Positions 25,889 to 35,165 are shown, numbered from the stretch's first letter. The stretch is 64,000 nt of DNA from JAGVPT01 sp964642725 (GCA_964642725.1 CAZXQG010000012.1:1-64000); one strand, 5' to 3'. Translations and numbers: made by a program. The notes: generated by a model not told the origin, from the letters alone.

Positions 25889-26680
25889 TTACATCGAATC
25901 GTGTGAAGCAGTGTTTCGGAGCAGTCCTGCTCTTTGACAAAAAATATAATAGAGAAAAACCGGAGTTGAAACAAGGGTGCGTTTCCATACTCTTCGGGGT
26001 TCCCGAAGAAGCCGCGGCAGCCATTCCAGGCCGGCGTCTTGGAGAGATGTCGACGCTCTTTGTTTTGTTCCGGCAAAGAAGTCGAACGCGGCGCCTATCG
26101 CAGCAATGAACGGAACGTTGAGACGGCTGCGATGTTCCTGGCTCCATTTTTCCTGTTTTGGCGCCGTCATTCCAACCCACAGCGCAGTCGGCGCCGCGAG
26201 GTTGACAGCTTCAATGATTCTTTCATTATCAGCGTCGGAAAATTTCTCTCTAAAAGGGGGTGCATAGGTACCGCACACCGAGATATGAGGAAACTCGGCC
26301 GACATCCGCGCTCTGATTCTTTCCAGGACTTCTTCTGATGAGCCGAGGAAGAAAAAAGACTTCCCGCGCGTATTGTTCCATCGCTCGGCCATTCCTGCGA
26401 AAAAATCGTAACCTGTAATCCGGCGGGTAATTGTGCCCCCCAATATTTTCGACGCCAGCACAATCCCGGCGCCGTCGGGAATGAGATAGTCGGCGGCACC
26501 AAGGGCGTTCAGGAATTGACGGTCGTCTTTTGCAACAACGAGTGAATGCGGGTTCGCGCAGAACAGAGTTTTGCCCTTCATTCCCCGGGAAATTCCGTCG
26601 TCAATCGCATCAAGAATTTCGGGCAATTGTGCCGTCTGAACCTGAACATTCCAAATCATCTCACGCTGAAAATCCGTCAT
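25889..26680 (-). CDS. WecG/TagA/CpsF-family glycosyltransferase (GT26)
   Basis: 263 residues. Typical blocks are FCANPHSLVVAKDDRQFLNA, YLIPDGAGIVLASKILGG, FFLGSSEEVLERI and LWVGMTAPKQEKW, followed by AAIGAAFDFFAGTKQRA. The family transfers a second sugar (for example ManNAc or ManNAcA) onto the polyprenyl-linked priming sugar at the membrane face, which fits its place next to the priming enzyme. The ATG overlaps the stop of the upstream GT4 gene (ATGA). The sugar is unknown. Confidence 0.9.
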   Translation of the reverse strand: MTDFQREMIWNVQVQTAQLPEILDAIDDGISRGMKGKTLFCANPHSLVVAKDDRQFLNALGAADYLIPDGAGIVLASKILGGTITRRITGYDFFAGMAERWNNTRGKSFFFLGSSEEVLERIRARMSAEFPHISVCGTYAPPFREKFSDADNERIIEAVNLAAPTALWVGMTAPKQEKWSQEHRSRLNVPFIAAIGAAFDFFAGTKQRASTSLQDAGLEWLPRLLREPRRVWKRTLVSTPVFLYYIFCQRAGLLRNTASHDSM

Positions 26681-27897
26681 TGTTCATGCACTTTCGTTTT
26701 CCGATGTTCGCCCGCAGCACCGTAAATAGCCATCAAACGGCTGTAATTTTTCTCCGCGGTATACTTTTCATCAAAGTCGTGACGTGCACCTTCACCCAAA
26801 ACACGCAATCTTGCATCGTCGGCAAGCAACCCCTTCACACACGCAATAATATCTCCGGCGTCTCCCGGAATGAACAGTCTGCCGTTGTTATTTTCGGTGA
26901 TAAGGTACGGCAAGGAGCCGATATTCGACGCGGCAACCGGAACGCCGAGGGCAAAGGCTTCCTGGACAACCATAGGAAATCCCTCGTAGCACAGTGAGGG
27001 AATAACCAGCAATTTTGCGGTCGAGATATGTTTCATCGCTTCCTCGCGCGAAACGTTTCCAAGAAATGAAACCGAATCGGACGCCCCGCTCTCCCGGACC
27101 GAACGAACAAGCTGCTCTCTCATCGGCCCGTCCCCGATGACCTCCAATTGCGGCGCATCCTTTCCCATTTGCTGCCACGCCTCCACCAGAACGTGTATTC
27201 CTTTCGCCGCATACAACCTGCCGACAAAAACCGTTTTATTGTCCCTCTCTTTCCATGGAATCGGTTGAGGGGGAAGTTCGAGAAATTGAGGTTTAACAAA
27301 AAGCGATTCAGTCGGAATTCCGAATTGAATCATCTTTTCTCTTTGAAAATCCGTTAACGTGATGAATGCGTCGACGTTCGTTCGCCATGTATTTATTGCG
27401 TTGTGAAAAGCAATCATTGCAGAAACGGGAAGTGTCGCTATTCTGCTGTCACGGTAACAGCCGTACCGCAGCGCCGGGATGACGCTCTTTCTGTCCAGAC
27501 AGAGCGTGCATGGCTTGTCTTTTCGGAGAGCAGTTGCCGCCGAACAACCGATCCGATAGTTATGCATCGTCATCACCGTCGGAGTATTATGTTCCCGAGA
27601 AGCGTAAAAAACAGAAGGCGATAGAAGCGGAAATGTGTTGTGAATGTGGACGATGTCGGGTTTCACTTCCCGCAATTTGCGCTTCAGCGCATTCAAACTG
27701 AACGGATTCCATACGGCGCCGGCCGCTCCCCTCAGCGACCCGATGAAACCTTCTCGAAGTATTTCATCACTGTGCCGGTTAAATTCTGTAACGGAATGCC
27801 CGCGGTTCCGAAGAAGTCCAGCTTCGGCACGATATGCAGTGTTCTCCCCGCTTGGCGCAGTCGATCCATAAAAATTGTGAACGAGAAGAATTTTCAC
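26677..27897 (-). CDS. Glycosyltransferase family 4
   Basis: 406 residues beginning MKILLVHNFYGSTAPSGENT, a common acceptor-side start. A Cys-rich stretch (IGCSAATALRKDKPCTLCLD) occurs near residue 135. The donor domain runs TVFVGRLYAAKGIHVLVEAW, LEVIGDGPMREQL, then the EX7E region (SLCYEGFPMVVQEAFALGVP). It overlaps the GT26 gene downstream by 4 bases and follows the deacetylase gene by 22 bases. It likely adds a sugar early in assembly. Confidence 0.87.
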   Translation of the reverse strand: MKILLVHNFYGSTAPSGENTAYRAEAGLLRNRGHSVTEFNRHSDEILREGFIGSLRGAAGAVWNPFSLNALKRKLREVKPDIVHIHNTFPLLSPSVFYASREHNTPTVMTMHNYRIGCSAATALRKDKPCTLCLDRKSVIPALRYGCYRDSRIATLPVSAMIAFHNAINTWRTNVDAFITLTDFQREKMIQFGIPTESLFVKPQFLELPPQPIPWKERDNKTVFVGRLYAAKGIHVLVEAWQQMGKDAPQLEVIGDGPMREQLVRSVRESGASDSVSFLGNVSREEAMKHISTAKLLVIPSLCYEGFPMVVQEAFALGVPVAASNIGSLPYLITENNNGRLFIPGDAGDIIACVKGLLADDARLRVLGEGARHDFDEKYTAEKNYSRLMAIYGAAGEHRKTKVHEQ

Positions 27898-27919
27898 AGC
27901 CTGTAAGAATGATCAAAGA

Positions 27920-28687
27920 TTATTGCGCCGATGGTGTACGGTCCATAAACCATTTTTTGACAAATAGCCCGGCGCGCAATGTTTTGTACTTTGTCAAATT
28001 CGTCTGACTGAAAATAGAAACGGGGTCGCGTAAATCATCGGCATAAATCCTGAACAACACGCCGCCGACTCCTTCCCATGTTCTATTGTCTCCCGCACCA
28101 ACGGCAAAATTGTATTTGTAGTATTTTTGTACATACTTCACAATCGACGCGTTAAACTGTCCATACGGGTAGACGAAAGTATCGACATGGTGGTGTAATT
28201 TTTGTTCGAGGACTTGTTTTGATTTGAAGAGTTCATCCTCAATGTTTCGGCATTGAAGCAGATTGGGATGTGAATACGAGTGCGACGCAATTTTCACCAA
28301 ACCGCCGGAACTAATCTCAGACAGCTCGCGCCACGAACAAAATGGGGCCGATTGTACATATCTGTCTCCCCCCATCATTTCATCAGTCGGCACGCCCAAA
28401 CGGACATCTTGAGGAATGTGATCGCCTGAATCTAGAATGAACTTTGGGGAAACTGCAAGAACTACGCGCATTCCAAATCTTTGTACTAACGGAAAGACAT
28501 AACGGTAGAAACTATAACTAGCATCATCAAAAACCATGCAGAGATTTACGAGGTCTTTTGCCAAAACATCGCCCGGCAAAACAACTTGGAAGTGCTCTTT
28601 GATATACTCGAAATGTTTTTCAAAAATTGCACGGGAATTGGATAATTTATCTCCATCGATGCGATGATACATGCAACAAAGCAACAC
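27920..28687 (-). CDS. Polysaccharide deacetylase-family protein
   Basis: 255 residues. It has the NodB-type order: MYHRI near the start, the metal/catalytic Asp pair VFDDASYSF (about residue 50), HSYSHPNL (about 137-144, the two metal-binding His), and FVYPYGQFN (about 170-178). The family removes N- or O-acetyl groups from polysaccharides. No signal peptide is evident, so it may act in the cytosol on lipid-linked intermediates. The start is GTG at 28687; an ATG at 28672 is an alternative but would trim the LLCC stretch preceding MYHRI. It is the first gene of the minus-strand block and follows a plausible promoter. Confidence 0.85.
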   Translation of the reverse strand: MLLCCMYHRIDGDKLSNSRAIFEKHFEYIKEHFQVVLPGDVLAKDLVNLCMVFDDASYSFYRYVFPLVQRFGMRVVLAVSPKFILDSGDHIPQDVRLGVPTDEMMGGDRYVQSAPFCSWRELSEISSGGLVKIASHSYSHPNLLQCRNIEDELFKSKQVLEQKLHHHVDTFVYPYGQFNASIVKYVQKYYKYNFAVGAGDNRTWEGVGGVLFRIYADDLRDPVSIFSQTNLTKYKTLRAGLFVKKWFMDRTPSAQ

Positions 28688-28750
28688 GCAGGCTCCAAAA
28701 ATATAACTGTTAACTATCCCGAGCCCCTACACGGCAACAGTAATGGCTCA

Positions 28751-28778
28751 AATATACATTATCTAACAATATTATCAA
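28751..28778 (-). promoter_or_regulatory. Candidate promoter for the polysaccharide block
   Basis: On the minus strand TTGATA (28778-28773) and TATATT (28756-28751) are separated by 16 bases, about 65 bases before the GTG start at 28687. It is a sigma-70-like match read by eye and is the only good one seen in this divergent gap. Confidence 0.4.
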
Positions 28779-28926
28779 AGTTTCCCGTCGGTTGCCAGCA
28801 AAAACCTCTCCAGACATGATTCACTGAAGGAAAAACCAAGGAGAAGGATCCATGTCTTTAGAATGCATAACTCAGAAATTGTGACATAAAGACTCAAATT
28901 AGGACACCCCCGTATACAGGTTTTGT

Positions 28927-28957
28927 TTGACCCTTTCTGTTATTTTATGTTTATTAT
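28927..28957 (+). promoter_or_regulatory. Weak candidate promoter before the DUF2279-like gene
   Basis: TTGACC (28927-28932) and TATTAT (28952-28957) are 19 bases apart on plus. The ATG at 28961 follows almost at once, so the transcript would be nearly leaderless or the true start would be the internal ATG at 28982. The spacing is longer than ideal. Confidence 0.25.
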
Positions 28958-28960
28958 AGG

Positions 28961-29875
28961 ATGAAGATTCTGGGGAGAATGCTCATCGCATGCGACTGCC
29001 GAACTCGTTATTTCGGAACCCGATTCTTGTTAGTTTTCTGCTTTTTGTCTGCCGGTATCGTCCTCCCTCAATCCGAAAAAAAAAATCCCCAGCCGCTTGA
29101 TTCATCCCAAATCAGCGGACCACGGCTCGCTATCGTTGGAGGTGCTGTTGTCGCAAGCGGAGTCGCAGTTCATTTTACCCGGTATGAACCGCTGTGGAAG
29201 AGCCACTATTCTTCGTTTCGATTTCATGAAGATTTTTCCTATGCCCGAAATCAGGATAAGCTTCTCCATTTTTACGGAAGCGCGGTGGGAAGCGTCATTT
29301 CTACAAAGGCACTTTCATGGGCAGGCTATGATGAACAGGATGCTGTTCTCTGCGGAGCGGCAACTTCTTTCACATTCCTCACTTTCATGAAGATAGAAGA
29401 CGGCCACATTGACTACCTTGGATTCGACCGTGTCGATGAGCTTGCGAATCTATTCGGCGCAGGATATCCGCTGGCGCAGTACTACGTCCCGTGGCTGAAG
29501 AGTTTCACGCCGAAAGCTTCGTACGTTGCATCCAAGAATGCCGTTGTCGATGCAGGGCAAACTCTGCCGGGTTTTCTTGAAGACCACGAGGGACAAAGAT
29601 TTTGGATGGGAATTACCGTGCACGATCTGCTGCCGAAAAATTTTCAGGAGTATTGGCCGTCGATCGTCGGACTTGCAGCCGGTTATACTGTCCGCGGTTT
29701 AAACACGCCTCACTCTTACCATGAGACGATTATTGCACTCGACCTTGATTTACGGAAACTCCCCGGCGATTCACAATTCCTTAAGTCGCTGTGGGAGATG
29801 CTGAATTACATTCACCTCCCGATGCCTGCGGTCCGGATCAGCCAGTCCGCCATTTGGTACGGACTGTATTTCTAA
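28961..29875 (+). CDS. DUF2279-like exported protein of unknown function
   Basis: 304 residues. An N-terminal signal segment (LLVFCFLSAGIVLPQS, about residues 23-38) indicates export. A second hydrophobic stretch (LAIVGGAVVASGVAVHF) precedes the core block ARNQDKLLHFYGSAVGSVIS, then FMKIEDGHIDYLGFDRVDEL, ANLFGAGYPLAQYYVPWLKS. The D-K-x-x-H pattern and the later D-x-x-A-N are reminiscent of the DUF2279/YfiM group of periplasmic or outer-membrane-associated proteins. Function is unknown. An internal Met at residue 8 (28982) is an alternative start. It is divergent from the polysaccharide block and convergent with the cyclase operon. Confidence 0.5.
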   Translation: MKILGRMLIACDCRTRYFGTRFLLVFCFLSAGIVLPQSEKKNPQPLDSSQISGPRLAIVGGAVVASGVAVHFTRYEPLWKSHYSSFRFHEDFSYARNQDKLLHFYGSAVGSVISTKALSWAGYDEQDAVLCGAATSFTFLTFMKIEDGHIDYLGFDRVDELANLFGAGYPLAQYYVPWLKSFTPKASYVASKNAVVDAGQTLPGFLEDHEGQRFWMGITVHDLLPKNFQEYWPSIVGLAAGYTVRGLNTPHSYHETIIALDLDLRKLPGDSQFLKSLWEMLNYIHLPMPAVRISQSAIWYGLYF

Positions 29876-29903
29876 ATTGAGACTTCTGAATAATTCCAAA
29901 CGT

Positions 29904-29945
29904 ATGGCTCGCCCAAGCCCCGAAGGTCCCAAAGGGATTCCGTTG
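29904..29945. repeat. Fragment of the dispersed cccaaaggga-type repeat
   Basis: In the convergent gap 29876-30063, the sequence ccccgaaggtcccaaaggga followed by ttccg resembles the cttcccaaagggatccc block at 47032-47048. It is too short and diverged to be a full element. No terminator was recognised in this gap. Confidence 0.3.
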
Positions 29946-30063
29946 GAAGATGCTTCGCCGGATGCTACGTCGCAAAATGAATTAGAAAGAGACTCCTTGC
30001 GCCTTGTCGGCTTTGCGTGAGACGATTTTTCAGATGTCTCAAATTGATCCGCGAGAAAATTTT

Positions 30064-32013
30064 TTATTCCCCCTCCACCAGAACTTCATACACCACCACC
30101 GGCGTTTCGAGCCCTTTCACTTTTATCGGGTCGAGCGGACGAATGGGAACTTCACCTTTGACGTGCCGGTATGTTGCTTCTGAAATCATGATGCCTTCAA
30201 CCGGTGCGTTGGATTCAAGCCGCTGAGCAAGGTTGACATCCGAGCCGAGAACGGTGTACTCCATCCTCCGGGCCGAACCCAGATCTCCCACGACAACCTC
30301 GCCGGTGTTAATACCGATCCGGATCCGAAGCGGAAGCCTCCCTGCCGGTTCCCAACGGCGTTTCAGTTCGCGGCACTTATGTTGCATTTCAATCGCAGCC
30401 CGTACGCAGCGGAGCGCGTGGTCCGGCTGCGGTTCCGGCGCACCGTAAAAAACCATCAGGCCGTCCCCGATAAATTTGTCCACCGTTCCCCCGTACTTGA
30501 AAACGATGTCGGTCATCGCCTCGAAATATTCGTTCAACGTGGTGCTGATCTCTTCCGGCGTCATCGTCGACGAATATGTCGTGAAGCTTTTGATGTCGCT
30601 GAACATGATGGTGACTTCTTTTCTTTTCGGCATCGTTGTCAGCATGTCCGGAGTATCCACCAGTTGGCGTACAACCGAGGGGGGAAAATATTGTTCAAAC
30701 TTTGAACGAAGCTTTTGTTTCTCTTTCTCTTCTGTAACGTACCAGTACACTATGACCGACGCTGCTGAAAAGGCGCCGCTCATCAATGGACGAATGATCG
30801 CCATGACCACATTCGCGTATATGAAGAGCGTTGAAGCGGCAGCAACGTACGCCGCAAGAAGGCCGAATACTGCAAGCGCAAACCGTACCGATCTCAATCG
30901 GCTCGAAAAGAAAAAGAAAAGCGCAGCAAAAACTAGTTCCACACAGAGCATCGGTACAGCAGGCAACTCGAATAAGAAATTTTGCGTGAGGATCGTGTTG
31001 AGCGTATTCGCATGGAGTCCAACAAGGGGGAAGTTCTGCTCGAAAGGAGTCGGTCCGATGTCGGATACACCGGTAGAGACGTCGCCGATAATGGCGATGG
31101 ACCCGCCGTACCGCTCACCGAACGCCTCGACCTCGTCGTTGTCATCGGCGATGCTCAGCACTTGCGAAAAACTCAAATGCCTCATAGCAGACCAATCGCC
31201 GATCCAATTGATCAGCATATTGCCGCGCGAATCAATAGGAATGACGATATCGTGGTTTGTTCCATCCTGTGTCCGGGCATTTCTGAGCGTTATCGACCTT
31301 CCGCCCCGTACTACGATGCGATCCGGCGTAACTTGAAGATAGTCGCAAACCAGCCGCATCGCCATGCTCGGGTAGAATTTTTCCCCGTAGCGAATCAGCA
31401 GCGGAACCCGCCGGAAGACACCGTCGGCATCGGGCTCAACGCTGATAAAGCCGATGCCGCGGGCAACCGTTGCCAGCTCATTCCACGTCAGGAGCGTCGC
31501 ACCGGCTTTGTAAAATTCGCCGGCATCTTGCGCATCGAGAACCCACGATGTCGAGTCCAGAAAATGAACAACGTCGGGGGAGACCGTTCCCTTGTTGACG
31601 GTCGTATCGTCCAAACCAAAAGCTACGGGAAAATACGCCCGCCCGAATGTCTTTGTTGAAGCGATTAAGATGCTGTCGTCGAACGATTGTATCCTTTGGG
31701 CAAAAATAATGTCGAAGGCGACGGCGGCGCAATTCATTCTCCTCAATACATTGACAGCGTCGCCGTAGTACCGGCGCGGAAAATAGTAGCTCAGCTTCTT
31801 AATGGTGGAATTTGCAATATCGACATGAAGGATCGAAGAGTCGTACGCCGGTGGGTGGAATGCGGCTCGTGCAAGGAAGAGCCGGTCGACCGTTTGGCGA
31901 TTCCAGGATTCGAATACGCCGGGAAAAATCCAAAAAAGGAAATGCGACAAACAAAACGATGCGGCGATTAACAATCCGGCGCCGGTAACTCTGCGCTTTT
32001 TACTTGTGGTCAA
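30064..32013 (-). CDS. CHASE2-domain class III adenylate/guanylate cyclase
   Basis: 649 residues when started at TTG 32013, which gives a short basic leader (TTSKKRR) right before the first membrane helix. An ATG at 32157 would add 48 residues lying inside the upstream gene and is less likely. Domains: membrane helix, extracytoplasmic CHASE2 sensor (about 30-310), three more membrane helices (about 320-410), then the cyclase. Metal-binding Asp residues are Asp473 (MFSDIKSFT) and Asp517 (FIGDGLM); the substrate Lys (VDKFIGDG) and the N-x3-R pair (NLAQR) are present. The second base-selecting position reads LGSDVN, so ATP versus GTP preference is uncertain. It should make a cyclic nucleotide in response to a periplasmic signal. 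It is the third gene of the caspase operon. Confidence 0.85.
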   Translation of the reverse strand: MTTSKKRRVTGAGLLIAASFCLSHFLFWIFPGVFESWNRQTVDRLFLARAAFHPPAYDSSILHVDIANSTIKKLSYYFPRRYYGDAVNVLRRMNCAAVAFDIIFAQRIQSFDDSILIASTKTFGRAYFPVAFGLDDTTVNKGTVSPDVVHFLDSTSWVLDAQDAGEFYKAGATLLTWNELATVARGIGFISVEPDADGVFRRVPLLIRYGEKFYPSMAMRLVCDYLQVTPDRIVVRGGRSITLRNARTQDGTNHDIVIPIDSRGNMLINWIGDWSAMRHLSFSQVLSIADDNDEVEAFGERYGGSIAIIGDVSTGVSDIGPTPFEQNFPLVGLHANTLNTILTQNFLFELPAVPMLCVELVFAALFFFFSSRLRSVRFALAVFGLLAAYVAAASTLFIYANVVMAIIRPLMSGAFSAASVIVYWYVTEEKEKQKLRSKFEQYFPPSVVRQLVDTPDMLTTMPKRKEVTIMFSDIKSFTTYSSTMTPEEISTTLNEYFEAMTDIVFKYGGTVDKFIGDGLMVFYGAPEPQPDHALRCVRAAIEMQHKCRELKRRWEPAGRLPLRIRIGINTGEVVVGDLGSARRMEYTVLGSDVNLAQRLESNAPVEGIMISEATYRHVKGEVPIRPLDPIKVKGLETPVVVYEVLVEGE

Positions 32014-32689
32014 TGGAAATCGTCTTGCTGAAAAAATTGTTCGCCAAAATCTCGGAAGCAAACTGTGCAATGTCAACGCGCTCGGGGTCAACCGCGGGCT
32101 GCTTTTCCCCGCGGACATTGCCGGCAATGCTGATCGGCCGCTCGGCAATCGTCGCAAAAGTCCGGAACCGCTTTTTAATGTCTTTAATTTCGTTTACGAC
32201 GAATAAGGCTGCATCGGGTTTTTTATCCGTTGCCGATTTAAAGTAGGCGTGCAAATCGTTCTCAAGGTCTGTCAGCCGCTCGGATGAGGCGAGCACGTAA
32301 AATGTTTCCGTCCCCGTATTCTTATCTAGCCTGTACCATTCACGGCCTTTCGGGATGTAGTAATTCTTGTCGAGCTTGTAGTCTTTCTCGAACATCGCGC
32401 TGTCGTAGGGGAACAGCAGCGACAGCTCGTTAGCGGAGCTCTTATGGATCACGTAAATGAACGCCGGCTTGACCAGGTTGACAAACAATTTGAATTCATC
32501 TCCGGTTTTTAACGACGTATCCTTGGTGACAACTCCGATTCGCCGATTTCCCGGATTTCCGCCCCGCGCGACAAACGCCCAGTTGTACTGGATATTATTG
32601 TCGGGGGATGCGTCTTGCGCATAGACGATTGACAATACTCCCGACAAAAAGATCATCAGGAAGATTCTGGACCATAGTCTTACAGCCAT
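32000..32689 (-). CDS. DUF4384 exported protein
   Basis: 229 residues with a signal peptide (about 1-24, ending IVYAQ). The body contains TGDEFKLFVNLVKPAFIYVI, then NELSLLFPYD and KGREWYRLDKNTGTETFYVL, the usual DUF4384 pattern, a small beta domain that in other bacteria is often fused to or encoded beside caspase-like or kinase modules. It is probably periplasmic. The gene follows the caspase gene by 43 bases, and its stop overlaps the start of the cyclase gene. The function of the domain is not known. Confidence 0.8.
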   Translation of the reverse strand: MAVRLWSRIFLMIFLSGVLSIVYAQDASPDNNIQYNWAFVARGGNPGNRRIGVVTKDTSLKTGDEFKLFVNLVKPAFIYVIHKSSANELSLLFPYDSAMFEKDYKLDKNYYIPKGREWYRLDKNTGTETFYVLASSERLTDLENDLHAYFKSATDKKPDAALFVVNEIKDIKKRFRTFATIAERPISIAGNVRGEKQPAVDPERVDIAQFASEILANNFFSKTISIDHK

Positions 32690-32732
32690 TACGTATTATC
32701 CTTTCATGAATGGAGATAGCGACCGGGCGATT

Positions 32733-35165
32733 TCAATGGGGAACGAGCGAAATGGTCATATCCTTGTCGTAGTTCCCTTGATTGCGGGTCGGATGCTGGT
32801 TTCCTTTGGTTTGACGTTTGACATTTTCTTCGACGTAGTCCATCAATTCTCCGATCGTAACCGTGTAATCGTTGTTGATGTCGGCTTCGCCTTTCATCCC
32901 CTTCAGCAAAAAATACGTGAAAACCCCGTGCCCGAATTTATCAAGCTCTTGCGACACCTCTCCGGCCTGGCTTGCGGTGAAAACTATTGTTCCTTCCTTC
33001 GATCTCGACAAATCGGAAAGATATTGATTGATGAGATTCGTTTCGGTGAGCGAGACCCCGCGCGTCGCCACGTCGGAGCTGATTCCTCCGCTATGACATG
33101 CATCGGAAAATACGATGACGCGCTTCGAAGGAATGTATCGCGTCAGTGCCGTGTTGACATCCCACATAGGAAAGGCGGACGTTTCAAGGGAATTCGGGTC
33201 GCTGTCGTACGTCAATAAATAGTTGTTGTTCGGGTTCGCCGGCTCCGAAGCGCCATGTCCGGCGAAGTAGATGATCACCAAATCTTTGTCGATGGTCTGT
33301 CGGAGAAAATTATAGAGCGCCTGTTCAACGTTTTGCCGCGTTGCATCTTTGTTTAGAAGAATTTTCATGTGGTCCGGCTCGAAACCGCCGCCGGCCGGGC
33401 TCTTCAAAAACTCCGCAAAGTCGCGGGCATCACGTTCCGCATAGCTGAGGTTTTTGATCAACGGATTCGAGTACTCTGAAATCCCGATCACGACCGCCCA
33501 TTGCTGCGGCTGGCCTGAAGGGTTCCGCCGCGGTTTGTCGGCCTCGACAGAAGCCGCGTTCGCCAAAATGCGGCGGTTAATATTAATGACTTTTGAAATC
33601 TTTTCGCCGTTCTTGCCGTAGACAGCGAACTGAACCTGGTTGAACCCCGACGAAAGAGGAATCGTTTCAGATTGAAGAATGCCCGACAGCTTCCGGGGAA
33701 TATTTTCCTTGCCGGCAATTTCAATGGTATTGAGTGAAATAGTATACCGCGAGTAATCGAACCATATTTTGAATTCCAGATTTTCCGACGCCTGGTCCGT
33801 CTCCGCGTTTTCTTTTGGGTTGACAATCTCTACGGCGGATTCCTTTGTCAGCCGCTGAATGCGGATATTTTTGGTCGCAACATTCCCCCGTGTATCCGTT
33901 GCAGTAAGAGAAATATCGTTCGCACCGACAAGCGGGAGCTGCACGAGACCGGAAAATGCTTTTGACGGAATCTTTGTACCGAACTGCGATCTTTCATCAG
34001 CGGTCAATTCCATCAACGCAACCGATTGCCCTGCAACCGTCGCTTCTTTAACGCCGCTTTCATCAGAAGCAATGCCCGTAAGTTCAATTTCGTTTGCGAA
34101 CACTTTGCAGGTTTCCCCGTCTTTCAGAACCGGCTGTTGAAGAACAATCGTCGGCGGTTCTCTGTCCGGCTTTCGGGTTAGAACAGAAAATGTCTGCACG
34201 GCGCCGGATACTGTTACCCCGACAAGAGTGGAACTATCCGGCAGAAACAACGCAGCGGCGTAGACGATGCCGGTATCCGCGATGCTTTTCCGCAGGACCC
34301 CCGTCGTGACATCCCAGACCGCTATTCCGTTCCCCGTTGCAGCAAGCCATGAGTTGTTCGGGTTGAAAGCGAGCGATGTAATGGCGCTTGAATTTCCGCG
34401 CATTGTATGGAGGAGAGAAAAATTTTGAGCATCCCAGACTCTGATCGTTGAGTCTGCTCCCCCGGCGGCAAGATACTTGCCGTTCGGACTGAACGTTACG
34501 ACGGTCGCTTTGTTTTTAACCTCCGTTAGAGTATTGAGAAGAACATACTTTTGCGGGTCAAAAATTCTGACGGCGCCGTCGGCGTTTGCAACGGCAACCC
34601 GGTTCCCAGCCGGGTTGAAACTAACACCGAGCACTTCGCTCTCATCCGTTCCATTGGGAAGCATACCAAGAACGTCGTCCGATGCCATTGTCCAAAGTTT
34701 TATTTCTCCGTCGCCTCCGCCGCTGACAATTCTTCCCCCCGCATCAATGTCGAGCGAGCGAACTCCAAGACCTTTTCCGTGTGCCGGAAACTCTTTTAAC
34801 AGTGTACTATCGGCAACGCTCCAAAAAGAAAGAAGTCCGTTCGCCCCTCCTGAAACGAGATACTTTCCGTCTGCAGTAATTGCAAGGGTCAATATCCTCG
34901 AACTGCGCCCGGTTAGAGTACACTTTTCCCGCAGAGTTACGGGGTCAATAATCTTTATTGATTTGTCTAATCCGGCTAAAGCAAGAAGCCCTCCCCCCGA
35001 GGCGATTTTTGCGGTGTAAATCGTGTTTCTCGCAACCGTGGCGTGTTGAATGGGTTCAACGTATAATTCCTGCGCAGACAATTCCACTAAACAGAGGAAT
35101 ACCGCGGAAAAGAATGCGAGCAGTGAGACCCTTGAAATCATATATTCCCTTTTTTCAAACGACAA
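32733..35165 (-). CDS. Exported WD40-repeat caspase-family (C14) protein
   Basis: 810 residues. The signal peptide lies at about 9-32 (an internal Met at 9, position 35141, may be the real start). WD40 repeats fill about 40-330 (blades ending in NGLLSFW, DGEIKLW, DGAVRIF, DSTIRVW, GNGIAVW). Two Ig-like beta domains (about 340-540) carry PPTIVLQQP and TDTRGNVATKNIRI. The caspase domain runs from about 575 to 810 with catalytic His637 (YFAGHG) and Cys690 (FSDACHSGG), both present. It ends with a GELMDYVEENV block and QHPTRNQGNYDKD, typical of bacterial metacaspase-like proteins. Protease activity is expected after Arg/Lys by family. An exported location is unusual for WD40 proteins. It is the first gene of the operon with the DUF4384 and CHASE2 cyclase genes. 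Confidence 0.88.
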   Translation of the reverse strand: MSFEKREYMISRVSLLAFFSAVFLCLVELSAQELYVEPIQHATVARNTIYTAKIASGGGLLALAGLDKSIKIIDPVTLREKCTLTGRSSRILTLAITADGKYLVSGGANGLLSFWSVADSTLLKEFPAHGKGLGVRSLDIDAGGRIVSGGGDGEIKLWTMASDDVLGMLPNGTDESEVLGVSFNPAGNRVAVANADGAVRIFDPQKYVLLNTLTEVKNKATVVTFSPNGKYLAAGGADSTIRVWDAQNFSLLHTMRGNSSAITSLAFNPNNSWLAATGNGIAVWDVTTGVLRKSIADTGIVYAAALFLPDSSTLVGVTVSGAVQTFSVLTRKPDREPPTIVLQQPVLKDGETCKVFANEIELTGIASDESGVKEATVAGQSVALMELTADERSQFGTKIPSKAFSGLVQLPLVGANDISLTATDTRGNVATKNIRIQRLTKESAVEIVNPKENAETDQASENLEFKIWFDYSRYTISLNTIEIAGKENIPRKLSGILQSETIPLSSGFNQVQFAVYGKNGEKISKVININRRILANAASVEADKPRRNPSGQPQQWAVVIGISEYSNPLIKNLSYAERDARDFAEFLKSPAGGGFEPDHMKILLNKDATRQNVEQALYNFLRQTIDKDLVIIYFAGHGASEPANPNNNYLLTYDSDPNSLETSAFPMWDVNTALTRYIPSKRVIVFSDACHSGGISSDVATRGVSLTETNLINQYLSDLSRSKEGTIVFTASQAGEVSQELDKFGHGVFTYFLLKGMKGEADINNDYTVTIGELMDYVEENVKRQTKGNQHPTRNQGNYDKDMTISLVPH

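Noticed and set aside
375..28687. Polysaccharide block as a recently acquired genomic island
   Set aside because: No tRNA, integrase, transposase or attachment-site pair was seen, and a composition comparison could not be computed here; only the repeat element inside it hints at rearrangement.
30476..31659. Long plus-strand frames of 286 and 225 residues opposite the CHASE2 cyclase
   Set aside because: No motif or plausible start context; they mirror the codon structure of the real gene.
32014..32157. ATG at 32157 as the cyclase start
   Set aside because: It would add 48 residues translated from inside the DUF4384 gene and placed before the basic leader and first membrane helix; TTG 32013 gives normal operon geometry, though this needs experimental support.
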